From Opisthorchis felineus (lineage: Eukaryota; Platyhelminthes; Trematoda; Opisthorchiida; Opisthorchiidae): DNA of 64,000 bases. Position 1 is the first letter of the stretch, and each line of letters begins with the position of its first letter. The stretch is from NCBI GenBank assembly GCA_004794785.1, contig SJOL01009743.1:297010-361009 (forward strand), in the 5' to 3' direction. This document shows positions 46,858 through 58,600 of the stretch, in pieces. Under the pieces are notes generated by a model. The model did no database searches. It was not told the origin of the DNA and saw only the letters and a program-made list of their open reading frames with translations. The position numbers and the translations under genes are program-made.

Positions 46858-46940
46858 TTAGTGCGTGGAATAACCTTCCTCCGACTGTTGTTCACGCTGC
46901 ATCTAGTACACAGTTCAGAGAACGCCATTTTAGATGAGCC

Positions 46941-49063
46941 CTCGCGCTGGAAAACTTACTTCCTTGCGCTGAGAAACTAAATGGCAGTGCTTCGCCCTTT
47001 TTCGATTGCGCCTTTCAGATGAACGGAAGCCGTTGGACGACAAGAAAAAAACCGACCCGGGAAGTTTGGGCGAAAGCCTCACTGCTGTTTACCAACGTGC
47101 GAATCCTTGAATCCGTAATCAATACCGGTACTTTGGAGCTTACTCCGAAGAAAAAACGCTGTTACCTTAAATGTTCGTTGATCTGCTGGCGCACAAGCTG
47201 TTAATACTCAAGGTTGAGATTGAAAGCCTGAGAGCTCCACCTAATGAATTAGACTTGAACCCCAGGCCGGATATCGGTCGGCAAAATTTGCAGATTTGTG
47301 AAACTTTTAGCTCGGCTGTAGACCGCGCCCCAATTCTCCCGTGATAACTGAAGGGTGGCCAAATTTCCAGCTACTTTAAATTCGTAATACTTAAGCCCGT
47401 ATATTGTTAGCTCAATAAAAACTCGAAATACCTTCTCCTTTCAATGCAAAACCAGATAAAGAGGAACCGGCGGAACAGGTTTTTGGGCCCACATAGCTAC
47501 GTGGGAACAACCGTTGCTTCGAAATCCAAACGGCGTGGTGGTCGAAAACTCTTATTACTGTGACCCACACCAAGATGGCGTTGTTGGCCACAATGCTTAC
47601 CGGAAATCAACCGGTTCTTGCCTGCACGGACGTCAGCAATGATTTTGATTACGTTCCTTCCGGAAATCTCTTTGTAGGGCCTAGAGTGTATGGACTATAT
47701 TGGGTGGTATATGTTGGAGCCGGAACTGGCTAATCTGCAGAACGACCCCCACGAGCGTCAGTGGCTTTTTCCAGCGGTTGTCTGTAATTACGCGTAGAGT
47801 TCAAGAATGCTTCGCTAAGCACATTTTGGGATTATTTTTATTGACTCCTAGGGTGCTAAATACCTTATTACTTAGTTCCAAACAAGCGGCCCAGAGAAGC
47901 ATCAACCAATGATAACTTGATGAAGGGGCGCAAAGTGGCCCCGGGCTGGATTCGTTCTGGTGGATTCCGCCGACCGACCAGGAAGACTTCCGTGTTGTGT
48001 AGAGAATACAGAAATTTTGTATAATGCAGCACATGGCACTCGTATTAATGATGTTTTCTCAGCGGGGTTCTCGGTCTGAACCGTCCAAATTAGCATTCCC
48101 ATCGAAACAAACAAAAAGGTGCAAAATGTGTATTGACACCCAAAACCAGGTTGGAAACACATGCTCAGCACGTCGTTTATTAAGTGTATGCAACGATTAC
48201 TTTCCGAAAATTCTGATACCATCTGGACGCGCCATTGGCAATCGGCATTTGGCGGATAGTAGATTATTATTGGCGTTTGGGTCCAGACTTTCGGCCAGTC
48301 AGGGCTCGCATTGATGCTGGACCGGCAAGCAGCTCGATTTTTTGGTTAATCACGTATTTGACAGCGATATCTATGCGGAATTCTGCCTAACACGTTCCCT
48401 GAAGTTTGTGGACTTATAGTCGAGGTCGAGGGTTTATTACTTTGGCCTCGGTGGCTTGTGGATCTTCGGTTTAGCATCGCAGGCGTAGTGCATTCCCTGG
48501 CAGGCCTGACGAAGTAGCTGATAGATTTTCTGCAGTGGTACCGAGATCCAGTGTGTTAATAAGCTTCCCTTGAATGAACTCACTCAGAACAGTGGCAGCG
48601 CCTGCGCATTTGACGGCCGGATTTTGTTTCTGTGCCGAATCCAATTGAGTGGGCCAACTTGAATCTTGTAGAGCACTTTGCCGCACCGGCGAAGGGGATG
48701 TACTGGAATCCACTCAGAGTATCTGCCGCTGTAGTTCTGGGCACTCCCTCGCCGAATCGCTGGAGGAGCGCGCTGCCGCACCTTGATGCCGGCTGAACTG
48801 GCCCTCCACCCTCGTTTGTAGTCGCTCAATTGCCTCTTCTGCGGCTCTCGTGGCACTGGAAGACCTGCTGCAGCACAGGGTCTAGATCGGTAGCCCACTG
48901 GGACCCTTCGGTGTTCACTAAAAGAATGACAACCTACTCGCTTTACCTCCGGTTCCAGGCCGTTTTCGCGACTACAGTATCCTCTGGTTCTGGTCTGCTT
49001 GAATCAGTAAGACGCGACAGTGCTTCGGCCTCTCCGATGCCTGTGGTGGAGTGGTAGTTGATG
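46941..49063. other. Stretch with no recognised gene
   Basis: It follows the LINE and may contain its 3' untranslated region. A minus-strand frame at 48898-48584 and another at 48713-48471 read as an arginine- and serine-rich sequence that could be gag-like, but there is no motif to confirm it. Confidence 0.4.
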
Positions 49064-49137
49064 TTGATAATGATAATGTTTATTCCTTACTTTTAGGTGA
49101 CATGCCGTCAGGCATGATCATAGGGTTACAGTCAGAA
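49064..49137 (-). repeat. LINE/SINE-like 3' tail, minus copy
   Basis: On the minus strand this reads TTCTGACTGTAAC, then a hairpin word CATGCCTGACGGCATG (49116-49101), then GGAATAAACATTATCATTATC, which carries an AATAAA hexamer and an imperfect ATT-type tail. It is the inverted match of 51212-51286. The body belonging to this tail would lie to its right (about 49.14-49.6 kb). Confidence 0.7.
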
Positions 49138-49749
49138 TAAAAGCACAACTCGCGGGAATTGTGGATAGAGAGGGCTTTTGGGAAAAGGGACAGCGTCAGA
49201 GGTGGTGGGCATTATCCGATGCAGGCGTGGCCACCACTAAACCGGCACGGGCAGGGAGGCATAGTTACTATGCGGTTTTTGGAGAGAATATGGAGCAAGA
49301 TCGGATCGTTAGGATTTGAGGGTGACGAGCTAAAATCAAAGCGAGGGAAAACCATAAAATAGCACCGTTATTGTATGTCTGTAGCTGGATTGGACTTGTC
49401 ACGGTTGTCACTTGTCCGGCAACACCAATGAATACAAACGAATGACAGCAGTTCTTTCGTTTTTTTAAATATTCATGGATAGCCTGGAAGTAATGTGCGA
49501 GGCTCACGGCTAAAATCGACGCACAGAGCGTGGCCACCTTCGTCTTAGTTGGATTGCACCACCCCAATTCCACTTCATCATGTAGACATAACACAAACGT
49601 TTTGTTGAAGCAATCATATACACATAAAACGTAAATTTCTCATTATTTCCTGATTACCAGTAGTCACAGCTAGCGCCTACTGGCTGTTTTTGCCATGCAT
49701 CATTCGTTTCTTGGAGCTGACAGCAGTGATTCTGTGACTAGCTACCCAT

Positions 49750-51060
49750 ACTCTTACCCGGCTGTTGAGTTGAGGTAGTAGATTTCAGTTCTTATCCATT
49801 TTCTCGGAAGCTGTTGCCCAACCGCTTATTATTTGTCTGCTGTCCCTGTTTACATTAACACCCCCTTTGCACAACGGAGACCCTTTTGTTGGATTTGTTT
49901 GCTGAGCTAAAAACTACCGCCATACATTCTCACCCTGTGATCGCCTGTTCCAACTAGTCCAACGGCTAGCCTCCCTGCCTTGGGGGCTAAGTCCTTACCC
50001 TCCCAAAATTAGACACCTACTCTGGCCCAGCTAGTACTTGGCTTCTAGGTCAGCCAACAAAATCCACCTATTCCTGGGTTCATTTAGTTTGCTGTCATTC
50101 GCCTTTATATATTTTTTCTATTGAACACCGTTTTATCTGATGCCTCCTGGCACTCAACATATGCTACTGCTCTCATCCTCATTCTCCCTCATCCCAAGCT
50201 TCAAAATTCGATGTAGTTGCGCAAACTCCCCGTGCAACCCTTATTCACTCAATCTGGCTTGTCCGCGGTCTACACTCACATGTCCTCCTACTGATTAGAA
50301 ATTTCCTGTGACTCTGCATCTGCCTGACTCTATTTGTGTCAATCTCCTCGTCTAACCCGCATCCAGCTGCCTGGGAAATGTGCATCCCCTGTCCGATTGC
50401 GGCAACATTGACGACCGCTACGGGGCTGTCCAGAAACAGAAGTATGTTAGTGCAGTGATGGCACGGCACTGCCATACCCAGTCTGATGGCACCTCCGCAA
50501 CTACTTTCTTCAGAATCTCGACCGCAGCCTCTCGCCCACTCGCGCCTGTAATCGCAAACACGAACAAATTTTTCACCTGGGCCCAACCGCTTCGTTCTAA
50601 ACCGCTGAACGTATCGTTCAGGTTAAAGCAACCTAGATTCCTGCCGCAATTTCGGTTTGCCTCTTCCAAAAGTTCAATTGCAATAACGGTGTTCGATTGG
50701 CCCTATGCATTTGCACCATCTCCTCATCAACACTATCTTTACACCTGCCCTCCCTGCAACAGTGACACCAGTGAGTCTACTCAGTTTCAATTTAAAGCAT
50801 ATTTTTGAGACAAAACTTGCCATTTGTCACCTGATCGAATTCTTCAAACTCCACCTCCATTTTTGCAGTTGGTAACCCTAGCCATTTACTCGGCCGCCCA
50901 AGGTCACTCATGGCCTGCAACGGTTTTCAGTTTTAGTTCAGGTCAGCAGGCCTCATCTCTCAACTGGTCGTACCTCATGCCCATTGTCCTCGTTTTTTTT
51001 CGTTTCCCACAATTGTGGTGACCTTTCACGTAATAAGCATGCCCATTGTGTTGTTACCTG
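49750..51060 (+). repeat. C/T-rich block upstream of the plus-strand tails
   Basis: Pyrimidine-rich, G-poor plus-strand sequence similar in composition to 34-36.6 kb. It runs directly into the ATT-tailed 3' ends at 51071-51286, so it may be the body of that repeat. The 142-codon plus frame at 50380-50808 has no family resemblance. Confidence 0.45.
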
Positions 51061-51070
51061 CCTCGTTCAG

Positions 51071-51136
51071 GTTGTAACGACCTGATCATGCCTCAATGAG
51101 CATACTCCCTACAAGTTACAATTATTATTATTATTA
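51071..51136 (+). repeat. LINE/SINE-like 3' tail, diverged plus copy
   Basis: Reads GTTGTAACGACCTGATCATG, a degenerate hairpin (catgcctcaatgagcata, where ATGC and GCAT still pair), then a perfect ATT repeat (51121-51136). The shared order TGTAAC, gatCATGCC, ATT repeat matches the other two copies. Confidence 0.55.
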
Positions 51137-51211
51137 ATGCCCAATGTTTATGACAATGTCCCCTTTCCGAGCATTCCCCTGTACCCATAAACCCCGTCAG
51201 TCATTTTTTTG

Positions 51212-51286
51212 TTCTGACTGTAACATTGTGGTCATGCCTGACGGCATGCCACCCACCAGTTTGGAGTAAACATTATTATTATTATT
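51212..51286 (+). repeat. LINE/SINE-like 3' tail, plus copy
   Basis: Reads TTCTGACTGTAACATTGTGG, the hairpin CATGCCTGACGGCATG (51233-51248), then TTTGGAGTAAACATTATT with an ATT repeat to 51286. It is inverted relative to 49064-49137. Non-LTR elements often end in short tandem repeats like this. Confidence 0.72.
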
Positions 51287-51290
51287 ACCC

Positions 51291-52627
51291 AATTTAAGGT
51301 AAAACCAAAAGTTTCTCTGGTCAGTGTAAACGCGAACACCACAATAATACCAAGGGGACTACAGGAAATGAGCCGAAATACTTGACGTGGTGACACTGCA
51401 CGAAATGTTTGGTATGATGCTCGCTCTGAGAGCGTGCATAAAGATTGTGTGCATGATTTGCACCTCCAATGAATTTGGGGAATGTCCAGACGCTGTTAGT
51501 TGATAATCCCCCGATCCTGGTACGAACAAGGCTTTCATCTTTCGGTTTCCATCACCACAGTTCAATGCGTCAGTTGCCTGGACTTCTTCTCCTCTTCACA
51601 TAATTTTCTCATCCCCAACAACAGCATTTCACGCAGCATTTATGGCGATAAATTTTCGCGTGTAGGTTGGGTGGTCTTTTTTCACCCTCTGGCTGCCAGA
51701 ACTGTTGTGTTCCCGACCTACTAGTCTGGCCAAAAATCAGAAACCCCCAGTGAGTAGTTGCTTTATTTGGTGTTTTGAAGTGTAAAGTACGAAGCCGCCT
51801 GAAATTTCTCCACTGGCCCTTCACCAGCTGTCATTTAGGGAGGGAATAACACACCTGGTCGCGCAGTAGCTTATAGAGAAGCGTATATCTACTGGAAGAT
51901 GTAATTCAAAACTCACCGGTGCTCTGGACATCGTCATCGGGTAAACCACCCAGATCGCATCATGAATTCATTGTTTGGTCTTGGTAACTCCATAAATTAG
52001 ACATCCGGAGTTCACGGCACAGCCGAGAATATACACCGCCAATAAGCCTTATTAATGTGGGACCTGAGTCCAATGCCTCCCCATTTGACGCGGAACCGTC
52101 ATACCACTGGCGTCAGGATAGGACGAGGATTGTTCAAGTGAATGCCGTGTAAATATGAATCGTACAGTCATCCAGGTGCATACAAGGAACGGATAATTGA
52201 CAGAAGTTGAGGTGAACGGCGCATCGTCCAAGAAACAGGGCACCATTTTTCCACCTCTGACTTGTGCGATCGTATACGGTCAATGAGTATTGTAAAAAAT
52301 TCTTACATTTTCTAACATGTACGTTACACCAGCTTTTGCGCAGTGTCTTGTTTATTTATATCAATAAACTGAACTTGCTTGCGGCGGCGATTTATCCACC
52401 CCGGCCTTAAATATTGCAGCACAGCCTCTGTCAATTTAGTTGGTTTATATGTAGGTGTTTGTGATGCATATTTTTGCTTATTGGGCTTCGGTTGAGGAGG
52501 TTCCTTCCTATGTTTCATCCATAGAGATTTTCTCGAGCCCCTGCCTTCGGAGAATCACTGTCCCAGGCTCTTCCATTAGGGCATATTACAATTTCCAGTG
52601 ATCTGCATTTCGTGTGCCTAAACCATT
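51291..52627. other. Upstream flank of gene B
   Basis: About 1.3 kb before the candidate gene B start. No open frame resembles a known family and no obvious promoter element is visible. It would contain the gene B promoter if the start at 52628 is right. Confidence 0.4.
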
Positions 52628-52630
52628 ATG
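52628..52630 (+). CDS. Gene B exon 1: candidate start codon exon
   Basis: ATG immediately followed by a good donor (GTAATG) with a 45-bp intron (52631-52675) ending at the phase-0 acceptor CTGGTTTCAG. Using the next ATG (52634-52636, followed by GTATTA) would add two residues and shorten the intron to 39 bp. A trans-spliced leader carrying its own AUG is an alternative source of the start codon. Confidence 0.5.
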
Positions 52631-55600
52631 GTAATGGTATTAAAATATGGCCCATAAACTCGCCACTGGTTTCAGAAACAGGAAACGAAGTATAATATCC
52701 AGGGATGTTTGGCTATTTTTGGGGGCACATTAATACACTTCACACTTGGACATTTCTATACCATAGGTAAATTGATGTTGTAAATTTAATACCATCTAGC
52801 CAATATGGTCCCATACATCATGGGTTACACGAAAGCACGCGTTCAGAAGGATGTAAATGATGGACTGACAATATGGCTATCTGCCCTCGCACTCTGTGTT
52901 CAAGGGATCTGCATGCCCATTGGTGGCATGATTGCAAAAAAAATTGGATTTCGAATTGTGGTTGGTGTCAGCTGTATTTTTGAAAGGTGAGTCTTACACC
53001 GAAACGAAGACTTGTTTTGTGTTATTTTTGACCTTGATTGCGCCCGCTTGAATTGTTACCTAACTGTTACATTCAGTCTAATCTCAGGAAATTATGGACT
53101 TAAATTACAAGAACATTTTTAGAACAACCTCAAAAGTCCCGAATCCGATCAGTGACGAACAAACGTGTCAGCTATTCGAAGTTAAGCGCCATGGCGGTCA
53201 CTGAACTACGGGAACACCTGGGACGCTCCACACCATATGAGAAATTGTCAGAATAACCGGCTTTGTTGAAATGCAAGCTGGTGCCACTAGTATATACCAG
53301 GAGTTCTCGTAAATGAAAAAAATAGAGGGAAATTATTGCGAAGGATACGAGTGTAGCCGTACAAGAGGCATGCGATTTTACGATTGAGTTTACAGATCGG
53401 TGACAATAGGGGGTTGTTGGTCTGCGCCGGGTGTGTCCAAAACTGGCACCGCGCCAAACTACCCTACATCTAGTGGAAGAGAGTAAGACATTAGGGTGGA
53501 CACCTGGCGCGGAATCGCTCTTCCAATTCGTAGAGAAGTACATGTATGTTGATCTATCGCTTGTTGGATTCTCGAACTTTAGGTACCTCGCCATCATCAG
53601 CATCATCGACAGCATGGCATCAGTTTTCAACGCTGAGACTTTGCTGCCTTATAATTGTGATTTATTTGAAAGCCTTTTTGTGAAGAACAGAATAAACGCA
53701 AACGGGGAAGTGGCTTAGTGCCAACGTACCTCACCGATATCAGCCGTTAAATTACTCTTCGAATTTACCATCCATGCAGGCATTAAGAGGCTTGCTGGGA
53801 TTTCTCAAAGTCCTTTTTCTCACCACATACTGACTCCTCTGAATTTGGTCTTTCGTTTATGTGGAACGGGAGCATGAGCGGTTAGTAGCCCCGAACCGCA
53901 GTGGTAGACTTTCCAAGGCCACCAGGATTAGCCTGTCTTGGCTGACTGTCGGCTTCACATCATCTTTAGTCTTTACGTCACCCCTTATCGGCACTCCGAG
54001 GCTCAGGACTATATCCGTTGCGGCAAGAGGAGATTCCCTCAAGCAGTAAATCGTCGATTCATTCCGGCCAACTTGGAGATTTTGAAAACGCCTCGTTCAC
54101 TGACAGTTTGGTCAGGCTCGACACATCCTGGAGTTTTTGATTTCCTGCTGTAGTTCTAGCTTGTTGTCGTTTCCAACCATCCTGCGCATCCCCATACCGT
54201 TCACAAGCAGTGTTCGGTTTGAATTCATTGCGTTAGAGGGCTTAGTTAGGCGCACACTGAAAAAAGCAGGTCCCATGACTGACCCTTGAAGTGCAGCATT
54301 ACCAGCCTTGAGACATTCAGATAGCGCCATGTTTACACTCACCTTGAGGTGAAGATTTCAAGAGAAGCTCCTGAGCCCATTTTACAGCGTAGATAGGAAA
54401 TTGCTAGCCTTGGATACGCGTGCTGAATCCAGCCAACTGTTAACTGAAGTTGAATTGTATAACCGTTCTGGACGCTGGTGTAAAGCTCTCTAGATCATTA
54501 TGTTCTGGCCAGCAGCAGGTTGGTGGAACACGATCTGTTGTTAGAAAAATCGTGTTAACGTGTTGTGAAAAACGCGTTTACGTTTATCAAAGGCAGTGAG
54601 TATTCCGACCAACTTCTCTATGATTGTCTCCAGCATCACGATCGGACTCATTTGTCCGTAGTCGTTGCAGATATGCTTGACTGTTTCCTTGTAGGGAGAT
54701 GTAACCACTACCTCCGTGCATGCTCACAGCATTAAGCTTGTCTTCAACTGCCTGTTAAATAGATTTAAACCGGATGTGGAGAGGTAATGAAATACTACGG
54801 TAAGAAAGGTTGGGAATGGTGAAAAACAAGAAAGGCAAGTGGGAACTACAGCGGGTTATCCAAAAACTCCTTGATGTATCAAAACTGAGGAAGTTGCTAA
54901 TGAACGAGGCCAAACACCAATACCTCCAGTTTGGCCAAAATGGATTCACAACTTATTCCCAGGGCAAATCTCCTCTGGCCCTGGGCCAGGGAGCGCAGAT
55001 AAGCGGTGACGTAAAAACTCAAGGTAATTCGATGCTGACTGCCAACAAACGCAGACCATTTTTTCACTCTTCACAGGCCCAGTTTTGTACTAGATGATGG
55101 TGTGCATGGCAACGGTAATGTAAAATTTCATGCGACTCTTGCAAAAACACCGGGCAGGGACTTGACTTTCAGGCACCAAAAGCAACTGTTATGTATGTAG
55201 TGTGCAGTCATTCGGGCTATTCTCAGACGGCAAACGGACACAGACAGATATCGTGCTGCAAAAATTTACCCACTGGCGTACCAAAGCGTGGGTATTGGCC
55301 TGATATTTGCGCACACTTTACTCTTTTGCTGGAGACTTCCCACTTTTGATACACTGTTTCTACTTGCACGAATATGTTGTGCCCAGGGGACAGGAGTTTA
55401 TTAGGAGACCGGCGCGATAAATTGCGGCGGCCATTTCACATCTGTAAAGGATGGGAAATATATAGAACAAGCTGTTGTTTGATATTCTTGGGTCGCGTTA
55501 TGCTGTTAGATTCAAACGGGCTACACTTCAAAAACCGTGGTGGACCTCCACAACTTGGATGAGCGATCAGTTGTCGTATGTTGTTTTTCTTCGTACTTCT

Positions 55601-58600
55601 TCGTTTTGTTTGACGTGAAGCAACCTGATGTGGTGTCAAATTTGTACACAGATGACAGAAGTCAATCTTTGCTATCCCTAGTTAGACTTGGAACCGGGTA
55701 TTTACAAGAGTGTTATGCATTTGATATGACCCCTAGAATGTCCAGTGGTGCAGCTTGAGTTTCAATCCCAACTCACAGTCGTGGGATTAAAACTAGCGAT
55801 GGACGAACATGAGAAAAATGATGAGGTCTCCTGCGGCTTTTATAACAACTAGTTTCATAGTTGTGATTTCTTGGAGTCATAAACAGAAAACAAATGAAGA
55901 CTTGGGTCGTCTATTTAAATTAAACGACCAAGGAAGAACAAGACGACGAGTTCTGTAAACGGCAATGACACGGTATGAAGAACAAATGATTGCAAAGGTG
56001 TATCAGAATAGTACGTGCACAGAGCACATAAAGGTATGGATGTGAACACACACCTAGGAAACTACCATAAAAAAGCACCTTCAGTCCAAGGGTGCTTGAT
56101 TTAAAGGAACATTGGCTTGTGGACGGAAACAAATCTCGGTGAAGGAGTAAATGGGGAACGCATGTGTCATTGGCGAAAATGGGCATATCCAGGGAACAAC
56201 AAGAGAGAAAAAAAAGTGGGAGCAATGATGATTGTTTTATAGGCTATTAAGCTAGCCTACTAAAAACCTTCACAGAGGGTCATAGAGTCAAATGAGAAAC
56301 ATGATTCAATGGGGCGCTGATCGATAACCTGTGAACTACTCAAACCAAACTCACACACCAAAAAAACCAAGTAATCTTTACAGCTTTTTCATCGTTATTA
56401 GATAGCGTTAGCCATACACGTCTTCAGAAGGATAACCTGACGACTTCCAACACGCTGTGCATGCGGCCATGACAACAGTGCCGCCTGTCGTTGAGTCGAT
56501 GTCTACTAATTTTGTTCTTTACATTGTGAAGCAGGTATCTAACCTTGAGGATGCGGCGGTCAGCTCGACACCTTTCGGGTAGATGCGGTGCCATTAACTC
56601 GCCGTCCATTGCGTAACTAATCCGGGCTTATTTGGCCTTTCGGATGTTTCATGTTCTCAGCTCTAAAAGTACCAACGTAGATGAATTTGATTTCCAGAAT
56701 GTGAGACATCATTTGAGAGCTCTAGAGTCACAAGATGGAGAACAATTGAAGCATTATTGTTACTTCCGTATATCCAATCAAAGCTGAGGACTTAACCACT
56801 GTCGGGCCGCTGTTACCACAATCTCAAAGTAATCAGGAGAACTGACCGTGTACTGCTTAATTTTGAAGTTGCATGATAGTATAGTTACACCTCTTCTGGA
56901 AAGGTTTATTTTGGTACCTGAGTCACCTCGGCCTAAACCCCATATTTTTCAGTGCTAGCCAGAGCAGTGACCACAATGTGTAAAACGCCGGGTGACTTGC
57001 CACTCTAAACTAAATGATCCCATCTGACTCGTCCGCATCGATTTAAAAATCTTAAGAGTTGGTCAGCTTGGCGACTTAACAGTTCCAACAGCTGAAAATT
57101 GCCAGTTGCCTTTTAAACCAAAGTTAACATCCGCTCTCCACTGTTGCTACTGTTCTGACGCAAGTTTTTAATCAAACTTCTTGGACCACGATCTTACTAA
57201 ATTCATCACTTATTTAACACTGTGACATCTGAAACAAATATATGAGCTAACAACTCCTGCGTGTGCTACCCGGAATTGGATGCTATACAGCATCCACTCG
57301 CTGATGGCTATTAGCTGTGTCGTGAGATTTAAACGCCTGCAACGGTATTTGTAGCACAGCAATGAAGTGTATGACTCGCTTGAATAAAGCTTGGCCTATT
57401 TACCATAACCGCCTATACCAGAAAGCCGGTAGATGGGTTATCTGCGAAGGCTAACAGTAGAAGATGTGCATGAGAAAAAAAGAGAATATTGTGGAAAAAG
57501 CATACTGCACACCAATTATATTTACTGTCTTTCTGTTAATCTCAGAGACTTGAACCAACCGTTCCCCTAATAAGCATCCCTAACGGTTTTGTGAAAACAT
57601 TAACCGAAATCGTTAGAGCCTCGCGTTTTCAGTATGCCTTCGTGGCTCGCCCTAAACTGTTCGTTTTCGTCATGTCAACATGCATGGTTAAGCCCAAATG
57701 CTCATCATTTCTGCCTCCATAAGTCTCATTGTCAGTATGGTCACGAAAGCCAAGCACTTCACCCCAGAGCAACACCGTTACTTCGGATGATTTGTAATAA
57801 ACCACTGATAAAGTATTTTCTGGCCCTTTACAACGAAGGATGTAGAACCGATCCTTAGAGGCATGAAGGCATGACCATCCGCCGATAACCAGTCTAAAGC
57901 CCACAACTATCATCCAAGTTCATAGCACGTTACGAGGGTCACTGCGCTCTTCCCTTGAGACATTCTCTTATCATTATGAGACGGTGTGTATGGAGGCCTT
58001 TTATGTGTTATAATTTGATTCAACATACAAGTCACGCCCGCTGCTTTCAGCCAATGACGTCAGAACATGGCGCAACATTTATTTACCTGTTGATTTCAAC
58101 GAATTACACTCGGGTTTCGGCACCCTCTTCCATAGGTTTAATAGCAATTACCACTCGTTCAACACTGACAGACGTCATGCGTAATCATCAGACTATGAAA
58201 ATCTCCCATGTTATTATAGTGGCTGCATAGAGCTCCAGCATAACGCTGGTGATAGAATCCTACAGTGAAAACTTAAACTGACCCTTGGTGACCTTCGAAT
58301 TTCAGACGAAAAACTGAAAATTCGGAGAAATTTTATTGAGTATGAGAACGTTGATGGGACGGAAAATATGCTGTCAACAAGGTCTTTTCGAGTTCTTCAA
58401 TTCCAAACACTACGACGCTTGATACATTTAACAAACTGTGATGAGCAACATAGACGCAGAAAACAATAAGACGAGAAGAGGTAACATTACGTTTTCATCG
58501 AAAGTATCTATTTCGAGTAATTGGCCTTCAAGTGGCTGGCTTCAGGAAGGTATTTCTTAAGTTTTTCTTTATGAAAACACCGGGTTGTGTTTCCTTCAGT

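Larger units (their letters stand above)
44090..46940 (+). mobile_element. CR1/jockey-type non-LTR retrotransposon, decayed
   Basis: A plus-strand LINE with the domains in normal order: AP-type endonuclease (about 44.15-44.92 kb), linker (44.93-45.5 kb), reverse transcriptase (about 45.5-46.4 kb) and the C-terminal region ending in SAWNNLP (near 46.87 kb). Reading moves between plus frames with several stops, so it is dead. Both key sites are intact at the residue level: SDH in the endonuclease (44886-44894) and FADD in the polymerase (46189-46200). It sits between the two transporter gene starts. Its 5' and 3' ends are not defined. Confidence 0.85.

Noticed and set aside
50380..50808. 142-codon plus-strand frame in the pyrimidine-rich block
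   Set aside because: Composition alone (few G on this strand) reduces stop codons; no recognisable domain, and an overlapping minus frame is equally open.
49064..51286. A DNA transposon with terminal inverted repeats
   Set aside because: The inverted ends carry AATAAA and ATT tails, and a third tail points the same way as one of them, which fits separate retroposon insertions better.
53172..53630. 152-codon minus-strand frame in gene B's intron
   Set aside because: No domain, membrane pattern or splice-site support; the opposite strand is also open over part of it (53431-53718).
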